A stretch of DNA of 47,074 nucleotides, taken from NCBI GenBank assembly GCA_002150815.3, contig NDFF03000113.1, positions 1 to 47,074 of the forward strand, given 5' to 3'. The notes under the pieces were generated by a model that did not search any database, had not been told where the DNA came from, and saw only the letters and a program-made list of their open reading frames with translations. A program made the translations under genes and the position numbers. This DNA is from Grammothele lineata. Lineage: Eukaryota > Basidiomycota > Agaricomycetes > Polyporales > Polyporaceae. Of the stretch, positions 36,205 to 46,431 are shown piece after piece (the first letter of the stretch is position 1; every line of letters starts with the position of its first letter).

Positions 36205-38536
36205 TTAGATGCCACCGAACGCGATGAGCTTCTCGTTCATGTACTCGGAGATACCATGGCCGCCCTCGCGACCTGCGCTCCGTGTCAGCCCACGACCAAA
36301 GGTAGAGAAAAAAGACGAAACACACCAAGTCCGCTTTCCTTGACCCCACCGAACGGAATGACCGCCTGGCTGATCAAACCCGTGTTGGCACCAACCATAC
36401 CTACCTCAAGCGCCTCCGCGACGCGCCACACCCTGCCTATATCCCTCGAGAAGAAATAGCCAGCAAGACCGACAGGCGTGTCGTTCGCGAGACGCACGAC
36501 CTCCTCCTCCGTCTCGAAGCGCGTGAGCGCGGCGAGCGGGCCGAACGTCTCCTCCGCGTTCACGAGCGCCGCGGCGGGCACGTCGGAGAGCACGGTGGGC
36601 GCGAAGAAGGAGCCGGCGCCGGGGATGCGCTTCCCGCCTACGAGGAGCTGCGCGCCTTGCGAGAGCGCGTCCTCGACGTGCCGCTCGACTTTCTCGACTG
36701 CGCGGTCGTGGATGAGTGGGCCGTGTGTCCTGTGTGTCGCGGCGCGCTCTGTCAGCATACGTCAGAGGGGATGAAGGGTGAAGGATGCTTACGTCTCCTT
36801 ATCGAGGCCGTTGCCGACTTTGAAGGCGGTGACACGCTCGGCAAGGCGGGACGCGAACTCGGCGTAGATTGAGGATTGGACGTAGATACGGTTCGCGCAG
36901 ACGCACGTCTGGCCCGTCCCACGGAACTTGCACGCGATCGCGCCTGTAAAAGATGAGATACGTTAGCCTACGCGGAAAACATCTCAGGACAACGGAGAAG
37001 GTGCTTACCGTCGACAGCGGCGTCAATGTCCGCGTCGTCGAAGACGATGAACGGCGCGTTGCCACCGGCCTCGATAGAAACCCTGCAGACAATCAGCAAG
37101 GGTTCACGCCAACGCAATGAGTATATGCGCACTTTTTGAGAGTCGTCGCAGCCAAACCCGCAAGGAGCTTCGCGACCGGCGTGCTGCCCGTGAACGAGAC
37201 CTTCTTCACGGCCGTGTTCTGGCACATCTCGCGGCCGACGTCCACCACATTCGCCTGCGTCGTGACAACGTTGATCACGCCCGGGGGTACCCCTGCGCGA
37301 GTCGCGAGCTGGAACGCGCGTCAGTCGCGCGACCGTCCCGTCGCCGTTGTGCAAGACGACTAACCTCAACGAGGGCGAGCGCGGAGAAGGGCGTCTCGGG
37401 CGGAGGCTTGATGACGGCCGTGCACCCCGCAGCAAGCGCTGCACCGAGCTTGCGCGTGATCATCGCGGACGGGAAGTTCCAGGGCGTGAGGATCGACCTG
37501 AGTGGGCGATGACGTCAGTCGCGCGTATCTCGAGGGTCACTGGGTACGCAACGCACACAACGCCTGCGAACAACGCGCGGGCAGATTGAGATAAGACAAA
37601 GGGAGAAAAGAGGTAGCTTAGGCGCACCGACTGGCTGCTTGATGACAACGTTGCGGAGGTTGGGCACTGCGGAGGGTACGAACTCTGGGGCAAGGGCGTT
37701 AGAGGAATAACAAGCATGAGCATAATAGACACTAACCTCCGTATGTCCTCACGGCCTCTTCGGCTGTGTGCGCATAAGCCTCAAGGCAACGAAGGAAATA
37801 GGTGGCAAGAGCTCACCAAACCACTGAAACATATCGTTCTCAATACAAGCCAGTGTTGCTGCTTGAGGGCATGGTGCTTACCTCGAGGAATGACGCGCTA
37901 TAGTTGTGCTCGCCCTGCCCACAGACGATTTGAGAGCGCACGTTCTCCATTCGAGAAGAGGACGCACCTTCGCCTCGGCCAGCGGCTTCCCGTTCTCCAA
38001 AGTCTACGCCCTGCGCTCAGCATCCCATCCTCGGACACCATCCGGACGGCGGCTCACAATCAGGCGCGAGAGGTCGTCCGTGTTCTCCTTCATGAGCGCG
38101 TAGAACTTCATGAGGATGTCGTGCCGTTGCTGTCGTGCATGGTCAGACGCGCGGGAGGGGGCATGTTACGGGCGAGGGCGCACCTTGCCCGTCGTCTTGC
38201 TCCAGGTCTTGAACGCTTTTGAAGCGGCCTCGATCGCTTCCTTGGTCTCCTCCAGCCCCATCTCGGGCACGGTGCCCAGTTCTTCCGTCGTCGCGGGGTC
38301 TATGCGCACGCGCCGCACTCAGCCGTGTTCATGAGCAGAGGAAACAGGGAGGTGCTCACTGGTGACCTTGATGACCGCCCCGCTCTTCGCGTCGACCCAC
38401 TTGCCATCGATGAAGGCCTGTGAGCGGACAAGCGATGCGTCCTTGAGGCCGAGCTGTGGGCCCATCCGGATTGTCAGTCCGAAATCCGCGCCAAGAACAA
38501 GGAGGAGCCAGAACGCACGGCAGCTGTGGACGCCAT
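36205..38536 (-). CDS. Succinate-semialdehyde dehydrogenase (ALDH family)
   Basis: Sixteen short exons from ATG 38536 (MASTAA, an 18-nt first exon) to TAA 36205-36207 give about 490 residues, the usual length. Every junction restores the family sequence. Motifs in order: [117 protein letters not shown] with the general-base Glu (about 263), [13 protein letters not shown] with the catalytic Cys (about 297), [13 protein letters not shown] and [18 protein letters not shown]. It oxidises succinate semialdehyde to succinate with NAD(P)+ in the GABA shunt. No clear mitochondrial presequence is visible. Two exons are only 7 nt (37817-37823 and 37557-37563). Substrate assignment rests on family resemblance. 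Confidence 0.93.
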
Positions 38537-38940
38537 TCTGTACCGGAATGTGGGATGCCTGGGGATGAACGAGGAGCGGGACTTGAGAGGAGAAGAAAAG
38601 AGTAGAGAGACGGAGAAGAGACGAGGAGAGGGCGGCATGGATGAGGGCGATAGGGGAGGGGCAAGTTCTGTTGAGGCGTGAGGGAAATGGTCGGGCAGCG
38701 GAGAGCCGCCACCAAGCCACACCCGAGTCCTCCTCGCAGTCGCCTCGGCTATCCGCTTGTGACCTTTCTCCGGCCCGCTCCCTCTTCCGTCTCTCGTTTG
38801 CGCTCACACCGGGCAATACGCATCCCACCAACTATGGATGTTGGGAATAAAACTGTGTACCAGAGTGTGTTGGCTCCAGCTATCTGAATGCTCGATACCT
38901 TTGTGACAAAAGGGTAAACCAACAGGTTATGAGCCCTGAT
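38537..38940. other. Promoter region of SSADH and 3' flank of tRNA-Lys
   Basis: No gene. The stretch contains pyrimidine-rich minus-strand DNA just upstream of the SSADH ATG. The minus strand has TTTT at 38908-38911, about 30 bp past the tRNA 3' end, a plausible Pol III terminator. Confidence 0.4.
38908..38911 (-). terminator. Pol III T-run of tRNA-Lys
   Basis: TTTT on the minus strand about 30 bp downstream of the mature tRNA 3' end; the first such run after the gene. Confidence 0.5.
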
Positions 38941-39027
38941 AGCCCACCGCGAGGGTCGAACTCGCAGCCTTCAGATACCCGCCTAGTACTAAGAGTCTGA
39001 CGCTCTATCCGATTGAGCTAGGCGGGC
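38941..39027 (-). tRNA. tRNA-Lys (anticodon CUU) with 13-nt intron
   Basis: The minus strand from 39027 reads GCCCGCCTAGCTCAATCGG and folds into a standard cloverleaf: a 7-bp acceptor stem GCCCGCC/GGTGGGC with U discriminator, A box TAGCTCAATCGG, anticodon stem TCAGA/TCTGA with loop CTCTTA-A, and T arm GCGAG-TTCGACC-CTCGC. The anticodon is CTT (decodes AAG). A 13-nt intron (GTACTAGGCGGGT) sits one base 3' of the anticodon, the canonical place. The mature length is 74 nt. The intron's complementarity to the 5' end of the tRNA is discussed in the findings. Confidence 0.95.
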
Positions 39028-39666
39028 TATAAAGATTTGGCTTGAATGGATGTCAGAATCAGCTACTAGCCATCTCAGTCTCCTTACCCTCGTTCGCTCT
39101 TCGAGGATATTCAGGTATCTCGGCTTCCTGGAGTTTTTAAGACAATATACAGTCATCTCGTATCTTTGCGTACACCTCTGGGTAATCGAATTACAGTAGA
39201 TATACACTATATAGTGACAGCAACGAGCGGACAATGCAGGAGCCGCCGTGCGCGCACAAAGCAAGACACGTCCCCAACTACACCGGAGCTCTACATAACC
39301 GGGAGGAAGAGTCCCGAAGACGCATAAGGTAAGTAAACACTAGGAGCGGGCCGCCGAGACACGAGAACGCAGACCTTAAGCAGACCATAAAGAGCCAGAG
39401 TCCCAGACCACAATCCAAGTCATCGTCGCGCGCAGCCGCCGCCGTCAGTCATCGTGTCAGAGTCCGAGCCGGAGCACCCAAGCCACCCAGCTCTCAGCTC
39501 GCCAGACCGAGGCACCGCGCCCCACTAGCCCAGACGCAACCGCACACGCGCGTATCTGCTAAAGTGCCGCCCAGCGTGATGTATGATTTCCGAAGTCGTC
39601 TGTCGTCGTCGTTGTCGCCGTCGCCGCCGTCGCCGCCGTCGTGAGCGCAGCCGGGCACGCGGGGCC
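39028..39666. other. Intergenic region between tRNA-Lys and DUF6699 gene
   Basis: Upstream of the tRNA and 3' of the DUF6699 gene (both minus). It holds the GTC/GCC triplet repeat at 39597-39642, listed separately. No gene is supported; a minus-strand frame overlapping 39494-40027 is a GC-rich artefact. Confidence 0.4.
39597..39642. repeat. GTC/GCC trinucleotide repeat
   Basis: About 45 bp of GTCGTC and GTCGCC units just beyond the stop codon of the DUF6699 gene, in its probable 3' UTR. An imperfect microsatellite. Confidence 0.75.
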
Positions 39667-40653
39667 CTACTTCTGCGCGGGACCGACGAGGAGCTTCATC
39701 TTCGCAAAGCCCTCCGCCGGGTTCGCGCGCGCGAGACCGCGGAACATGTAGTTCTCGAGCAAGTAGTCGACCTTGCGCACGCCCTGGCCCTCCTCGAACG
39801 CGTCCTGGCTCGGGAACGTGCGGCACCGGCGCGTGTACGCCATCGAGACCGCGTTCGTCTGCCGCGTCGTGAGCCGCACCCAGTCCTTCTGCGAGATGCG
39901 CTCCTGCAGCGTCCGGTAGATCGCGATGAGAACGTCGTACACCGTGATGGGCGCGTCGGGGGAGACGTGCGGGGAGGTGGAGAGGAAGGGCGAGCGCTCG
40001 AGCGCGGGCTGGATCACGATTGGCCACTCGGGGATCAGGTCGCAGGTGATCTTCATGTAGCGGACCGGGGGATGTGTCGCGGGCTCGAGGAGGCTTTGGT
40101 ACGGGAGAGGCGTACCGGACGTGTGGGAGAGGGACGCGAGTCGCTGGGGCCGGAAGTCGTGGAACGAGAGGTCGAGCAGGAGCTTGGGGCCCGCGGCAGA
40201 CTCCCCGTTCAGCAGAGGATGGATCTGCGGGTGTACCTGCGGAGCCGGCAGCGGCGCCGGGCTGAGAACCGGGGAAGCGAACACGGGCGCGGCGACCATG
40301 GCGGGCATCGCGACCCAGGCTGGTTGAGGAAGACAGGAGTCGGAGCGGCTGCGTTGGTGTGTGAACACCGGAGGGCTTTGGCCGGGGACGGGCGCGAACG
40401 TCGGCAGCGCAGTGGTGAACATTGGTGGGGATGGGAATGGAACCGGGTTTGGGGCAGGCGCAAGTCCGGTGTGCCAGGACGGGCGACGCTCACGCTGGTA
40501 GCCGGGCGAGTCGCCGAAGTGTGCGCGACGTTCGGTACCGAGCTGAGGCGAGGGCGGGAGGGTCGCGATGGGTGGGATGAAGGGTGAGACGTAGGGTTGG
40601 TTGTAGAACGGCGCCACGTAGGGCGTCTGGTAGAAGAACTGAGGGTATGACAT
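39667..40653 (-). CDS. DUF6699 domain protein
   Basis: A single uninterrupted exon of 328 residues from ATG 40653 (MSYPQFFYQTPYVAPFYN). Residues 1-165 are Pro/Tyr/Ser-rich and presumably disordered. About 170-300 match the Agaricomycete DUF6699 fold as I know it: PKLLLDLSFHDFRPQRL, PVRYMKITCDLIPEWPIVIQ, ITVYDVLIAIYRTLQERISQ, EEGQGVRKVDYLLENYMFRG. The family is multicopy in mushrooms and has no assigned function. A TATA-like TATAA on the minus strand near 40711-40716 lies about 60 bp upstream. The lack of introns is typical of the family. A long plus-strand frame over the same DNA is a by-product of its high GC content. Confidence 0.85.
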   Translation of the reverse strand: MSYPQFFYQTPYVAPFYNQPYVSPFIPPIATLPPSPQLGTERRAHFGDSPGYQRERRPSWHTGLAPAPNPVPFPSPPMFTTALPTFAPVPGQSPPVFTHQRSRSDSCLPQPAWVAMPAMVAAPVFASPVLSPAPLPAPQVHPQIHPLLNGESAAGPKLLLDLSFHDFRPQRLASLSHTSGTPLPYQSLLEPATHPPVRYMKITCDLIPEWPIVIQPALERSPFLSTSPHVSPDAPITVYDVLIAIYRTLQERISQKDWVRLTTRQTNAVSMAYTRRCRTFPSQDAFEEGQGVRKVDYLLENYMFRGLARANPAEGFAKMKLLVGPAQK

Positions 40654-43600
40654 GGTGATGGCAAGGTGTGGTTGAGGGAGTGACGAGAGTGTAGAGCGAG
40701 ACGAGGGCTGTTATATGAGGAGGAGGACCTTGCCTTATGCGTCCAGGGATTTTATTCACTGCCACAAACGGATAGTCGTGACTTGCGCACGATATTATGG
40801 ACCTGCCAGTCGGAGGGAAGGACGCGCCAGAAACGGGTGTTCGATGCGCCGAGGGAAGGAGAGGCAATGCGCTGCGGTAAGTTGGGGGGCGGGGAAAGAG
40901 GAAGGTGGTCAGGCGGGAAGGAGAGCAACCGCATTATGTATGGCCACGGTGCATTTGCAAAGATGGGCAAATCTTGACTCGGCGCTGCGTACCCATCGGG
41001 GAAAGGACTGGAAATTATTGATGGAAAGGGAGGAGCGCCGGAGGAGGGAATATTGTCAATGTCGACGCTGGGCGGGATCGGTCGGGACGATCACGACGAT
41101 AACGGAGCTGACCTCGATGGTGCATCGCTCCCGCCCCCGCCTTTGCTCAGCCTTCACGAGATGCGGGACCGGGCATAGAGCTTTCGGGGAGCTAAACGTC
41201 GGGGACCGGCAAGAAGGAGGAGATGGTCCGCACAGGTCGTTGCTTCGTCTCCAGGCTACGTCTAGGCGTGAGCGTGCGGGGAAGGTGCGCGGTCCCACAC
41301 ATGTCGACAGATTGTCGCATCCGGAGTGCAGTTGATTTGTTGGGATGCGCGCGCATACCGGCGCATCATTCGCCGCCGCGACAGAGAAGGGAGAGCTTGT
41401 CGACGTTGTGTAAGAGAGAGACGGGGACAACGTACGTACGTCGTCACGTCGTGCTGTGGCGGAGGACAAGGGACGAGACACCTCGAGACACGCGGCCTGC
41501 CCTCTTGTGGCGGTGCGTCAGTTAGGCGGTGGCAAGCGCGGCCCCGGTCCCGAGCGTTCTGTTCAGCCGGCGGGACAGCTTCACCCAAACTGTGAGTTTG
41601 ACCACCATGAAATCTTTCAGTACACACAACTGCTCCCTGTCTCTTCTCCTTCCCAGAAGACAGTTCTGCGGATGCATACCACTGGATACCGCACAAAAAT
41701 CAAATCTGGAATTTCTCTCCTACTCTAGGTGCTCAAGTTGAACGCTACAGTCGTGTCTGATCGTGTTGCTCTGGTACTGTTACTCGCTCGAGCTCCTGGA
41801 ATCGGAGTATTTTGTACTCGTGTTGTGGTAAGCAAGTTAGGATATCCTTGTATCACCCATTTAATATTCACGCCGTCCTATTCTCCTTCACCGACAGCCC
41901 GACAGCAGCTTACTTGACACGTCCGTTCACCCTCCCAACTGTGACAGGCCTTGTTTCAAACACGAAAGCCTCCGAATGCGGAATGCACTTGTGGGCCACG
42001 TAAACCCTACGCAGCCCCGTCCCTTGACTCCACTGACTCGTTACTCAGAATTCACACCCGTGTCACGTCTACAGGCCAGGAAGGATGTCGTGAGGGTACG
42101 CACTCACCTATCCTTGTTCCTCTGTGCCAGAGTATTTTACGGTTACATAATCCGAATCTCAAATAGCAGAGTGTGTTACGTTGTCGTGTCTGCGACATTC
42201 TCCCAGGAGATACGCCGGGAAACTGCTCGATATTTCTGTACGACCACATGGGAGCTCCGCCCACGATGATAGCACCAATCCGCTTCACTCGGACATACAT
42301 GAATAACCGGCGCTCCTGCTTCCTAACCGCGGACGCAGTCACCAGGCCCCGCCCACCAATCCCTAGGTGAGAGCCTGCGCTTTCATAGGCATTCTCGCTG
42401 ACGCACGTCGCAGCCTGCTCGGCGCATAGCGCCTTTTGTGGTTTGATTGTGGCTCGTCCGCGCTCGAGCCGATATGTTTCGCACTGGCTACGTCTCCTGC
42501 GCTCGGCGCACGCCATGGGGGTACGCACAATGCCCGATCATGCGGTTCCGATATTGATAGGCATTGCATGGCATGAGCAGGATGTGAAGAGAGAAGCGCT
42601 GCGCAGCCTCAATGCATGTAAGGCGTAGGTTTGACGTCCTGGTAATTTAGGTTTCTCATTCATTAGGGGGTTAACGGCCTCTTCTATACGGCTCGTAATC
42701 TTCCTGCTTGTACAAGCCGGGTTCATTGTGCACGTCACTTCTCATGGTGACATAGCGGACGAAGCACACCGCAACGCGCACCACTCCAGAATTATTCGGC
42801 ATAAACCGCTATTGTCGTCTCATACGCCGCTCAGTTGAGAGCGACAAATGGTACAGTTTTTGTGAACGCTCCTTGCGGAAGACCTCTTGGTATGACTCCT
42901 GACGCTGCAGCACTCAACGCCACAAGGTTCCATACACAGCCTAATTATCCAGAGAGGACATGAGAAGATCGTCTCCGAGGTTAGCAAAAAGGTGCCCCAT
43001 CAACGGTACAAGTATCGCCTCGTCTCACGTCCACCTACATTCGTTCCTTTGTGTGGAGGAGACACGCTGCTTTCTACTCTCTACCGCCGAGCTCAGTGCA
43101 TTGAGGGGTCAGAGGCTTTGTCACCCTACCGTCTCCACCACAAGCAGTGTTGAAGTTCCGGGAAGAGACGCTTCCAGCCGCGTCCAGACCTTTCTCCCGA
43201 TGACGATACGCCCGTCCCGATGGCCTCCTCACAACATTGCGCCACACAGATATCCGCCGGAATACACGCACAATAGATCGCCAAAGTCCGCTGGCGACGG
43301 TGGCGGCAGTAGTCTGACTTAGGCGGTCACCAGTAGCTTCTTGGGCGGAGCCTCGGTCTTCTGGTCCTGGCGCTGCGGCAGTACCACACGAACGTAGTCG
43401 TCGGCCAACTGTATGCGCCCAGACAGGACTGCCCAAACCACTGTGTGGCGGGAAGCCGCAGTAAGATCCGTGGAAACGTGGTCGCCGTCGAAGCCTGGCT
43501 TGCGTCATTGGGGCTGGAGGATGGCGGCTGGCCCGATCCGGGCCCCGGCCCGCCACCCGCAAAGACGAATTTGGCAATGCAAGCGCTGGCAAAAAGGACT

Positions 43601-44818
43601 AACGAGGCTGTCCGCACTGAGCCTGGGTCTTTCCGCTACATACCACGACATGTTCGCGTCTATCGTCCACTGCAGCACCATCCACCGTGCGATCTAGGTG
43701 TAGTAATGCCTTCTTTGCGTCCGGATCTCCGCTACACCCTCCTGATCACACCGTCCACCCTGGGAGCGCGACACGCCTAACTGTTCACTGTGGTAATTGT
43801 GGTCTCGCCGCGCCCACCAAGGCGCTGCGCTGGTGCGATGCGTCTACACAGGCGGCATACCACACCTTCCTCTCTATTGTCCACCTCGTTGTTCTTCTTT
43901 TTCTTCCTTGGTATCCACACAGCTCAGAAGGTAAGGTGGGTGTCGGCAGAGAGCATTCAGCCATCAACAGGCATCCCTAGTCACTTTTCGGTATAGTGAG
44001 GTAAGGTCGAGGAGGCAGTGGTGTTGGGCGGCGCGCGAGTGTATGTCGACCTGTACACGTGCTCATTTCTTCTGTTCTTGTGGCAGTAATCAATAGTCGG
44101 CGGTATCGTGGATGACCTGGTGCAATAGCGTCGGCGTCCAATCAAGAAACGCTGTTCCCTGCGACGACAGTCCTCGTGGCTCCGATGGAATCGGCGGAAA
44201 ACAAACGATCTCTAGTAGGCCTATCATTAGAATTGCTCCTATTCTTTTGTCTGATTCAGTTGCGCTTAGAGTTCGCGTTCCTATGGTCATCTCCTGGGGA
44301 TGGGACCGCCGGTGCAGCATTGGGCGCGCCGCGAACGACTCATCAAAATCACGGTATGGGCGGCCATTTGTCTTACGATGTCCACCCCCGGGTCTCATGA
44401 TACTTGCGATGACATCCACCAGCCCACACATCCGCCGTTCTCTAGGTTGACTCGAAGAAACTGAAAGTACGGCTGTGGCGAACGTCCCTCGCCAGCCGAA
44501 CCTGAAATCTATCACTGAGAGCCGCTACACCGTTTGCATCTGAGACCTCTTCACTTCGAGAGATACCGCCGACCACGGTGATGGCTAGGAACCATGAACT
44601 TCAAATTCGCTTACAGCCCATAGGAACAGCTCGCTCGCTATGCACCGATGGTGACCTGTGGCAAGGCTCGACTCGGAGAGCGCCAACCGCCGACTCGTTT
44701 GGGTGCTCCTCTCGAGCTCGCCTTCGCCCCCATCGCCACTGCTACCTACGGTACCTGCAACTTCTACCCCACATTTTCGACGGACTAGCAGGTCGAAGCA
44801 AAGACCAGTTCTCTGGAG
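40654..44818. other. 4.1-kb stretch without a supported gene
   Basis: I found no ORF with a start codon, splice logic and recognisable motif. There are isolated donor/acceptor-like sequences around 41720-41945 and a minus-strand frame ending near 43321 (LADDYVRVVLPQRQDQK) that reads like a protein C-terminus but lacks an ATG-led exon. It may hold decayed genes or transposons, a long non-coding RNA, or the extended promoter of paralog F. Confidence 0.45.
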
Positions 44819-46431
44819 ATGTCTGAAGATCCTAAGCTCGTCGACGACTCAAACCCCGCGGTGCAGTACTCGCCTGGTTGGATATGGGACCAACTCGTAG
44901 AAGAGGTCGACGGGACACGACACGGCGCCTCCATCGTAGGATTGACGGCGTCGCTCGGGTTCTCAGGTGCGCCCCGTCTCTCCATCCTCACGCGTGGCAC
45001 GCCGTGACACCGCTGAAATGACTTCAGGTACTGGCATACAGGTCGTCGGTACGCTCGCAGCGAAGTACGGGACGCCGACGACGACGTACACGATTGACGG
45101 GGAGTTCGTCAGCACGTACCATGCGCCGTCGACCTCGAGCACGCAGTTGAACGTCACGTTCTTCTCCAAGAGGGACCTCCAGCCCGGGGACCACGAGCTC
45201 GTCATCAATAATACGGACGGGGCCAGCCCGAACACGTTCTGGCTGGACTATTTTCTCATCGATACTTCTTCCACTGCGGCGGCGCAAACTACACATTCTT
45301 TATCATCAACAGTCTCTACGGGTTCGTTACGTTCCTCTTTTTCGTCTGCTTCTTCAGGCTCACATATGACGGCCTTCAAATTATCTTCGTATGGTTTGTG
45401 AGTAACTGCTGTTCATTCTCTCTCTCTTCATGGCTAACAACACGCGTATGCCAGACGAACGACCACTCCCGTACATTCGACAGCACTCAGTGGGAGTAGC
45501 TCCCCTGCTTCAGGAGCTGCTTCCGCAGCGACCGCCACGGCCGGCACCTCAGCATCCGCGGTTGCGAATAGTTCGAAGACCAACATCCCCGCCATTGTCG
45601 GCGGCATTCTGGGCGGCCTTGCGTTTGTTGCGCTCGCGCTCATCTTGTTCCTACTCTGGCGCAAGCGCAGTGCGAATCGCGACGGTGAGTAGCTCTCTAT
45701 TAGCACCGGATGTGGTGTTCAGCTGACGATCCTCGTTCCGCACGCGACCATGCCCCGTAGACGTCCATCCATTCGCTGCCGAATCCCCGTCCACGCACGC
45801 GCTCGACATGGCCGGGTTCGTTGGAGGAGGCAGCGGACCCACGAAGACGCGCGCCGGTCTGAGAGAGGGATCGCAGATGCGGGTAGTCCCTCACGGCGTA
45901 GAAAGTGGTCTCCCTGTCTCCATGCAACCGCAATACGGATATCCCTCAGACGCCTCAGACACTGGAACCCTTTCTTCGTCACGCCCCACGGAGCACCACC
46001 AAGTTGACGACCCTCGCGCGCTCTCAGTAACCCCAATCCCGCCTTCGAGATATTCCCCCGGAGCATCGACGCCTTCGCCCGGCGGTCTGGGTCACTCCTC
46101 TGGTACTGAGTCGCACTCAAAGCTCCACGACACGCTCTACGGCACGTCGTCCCAAACCGGGCAGGGCTCGAACGCCGGCCCGGACACGCCCATCCCAAGT
46201 CCAAGCCTCAGTCCAAGCCCGCTTGCGGCGACTGAGGCGGCACGCGCGCCGTGGTACGCCCCCGCCGAACGCCGGGACCGCGCAGCGTCCCTCCTGCGTG
46301 CAGTCGGCGCGGGCGCGCGCCGGGAGACAAGCCCTAGCGCGCCCATGGGCGGAGCACAGGAGCAGGACGAGGATTCGGGGTTGAGGATGTATGGCGAGGC
46401 GGCGCTGCCCCCGCCTTACACCGCGGGTTAG
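44819..46431 (+). CDS. Paralog F: membrane protein with DSGxR/PPPY tail and extra intron
   Basis: Exons 44819-44966, 45028-45397, 45455-45684 and 45761-46431 give 472 residues, the longest of the six. The first and last introns are phase 1 at the family positions; the middle one (phase 2, in the stalk) is unique to F. The start is MSEDPKLVDDSNPAVQYSPG. The N-terminal domain has DGTRHGASIVGLTASLGFSG, YTIDGEFVSTYHAPS, LNVTFFSKRDLQPGDHELVI and GASPNTFWLDYFLI. The Ser/Thr stalk is followed by the helix PAIVGGILGGLAFVALALIL and LWRKRSANR. The tail of about 225 residues begins DVHPFAAESP, contains a PSPSLSPSP run and ends EDSGLRMYGEAALPPPYTAG. It lies 9.5 kb from paralog E beyond three unrelated genes. 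Confidence 0.87.

Noticed and set aside
39583..40587. Plus-strand 334-codon open frame with Arg/Glu-rich product
   Set aside because: It lies exactly opposite the DUF6699 gene; high GC removes stops on the other strand, and the product is low-complexity without motifs.
43321..43617. Possible small secreted protein on the minus strand (LVLFASACIAKFVFA)
   Set aside because: The frame begins with GTG, no ATG precedes it, and the hydrophobic part and the coding-like C-terminus are in different frames without clear splice sites.
19556..46431. Functional link between DDI1, the F-box gene and the PPxY receptors as one ubiquitin pathway locus
   Set aside because: Attractive, but DDI1 and F-box genes are common everywhere in these genomes; adjacency alone is no evidence.
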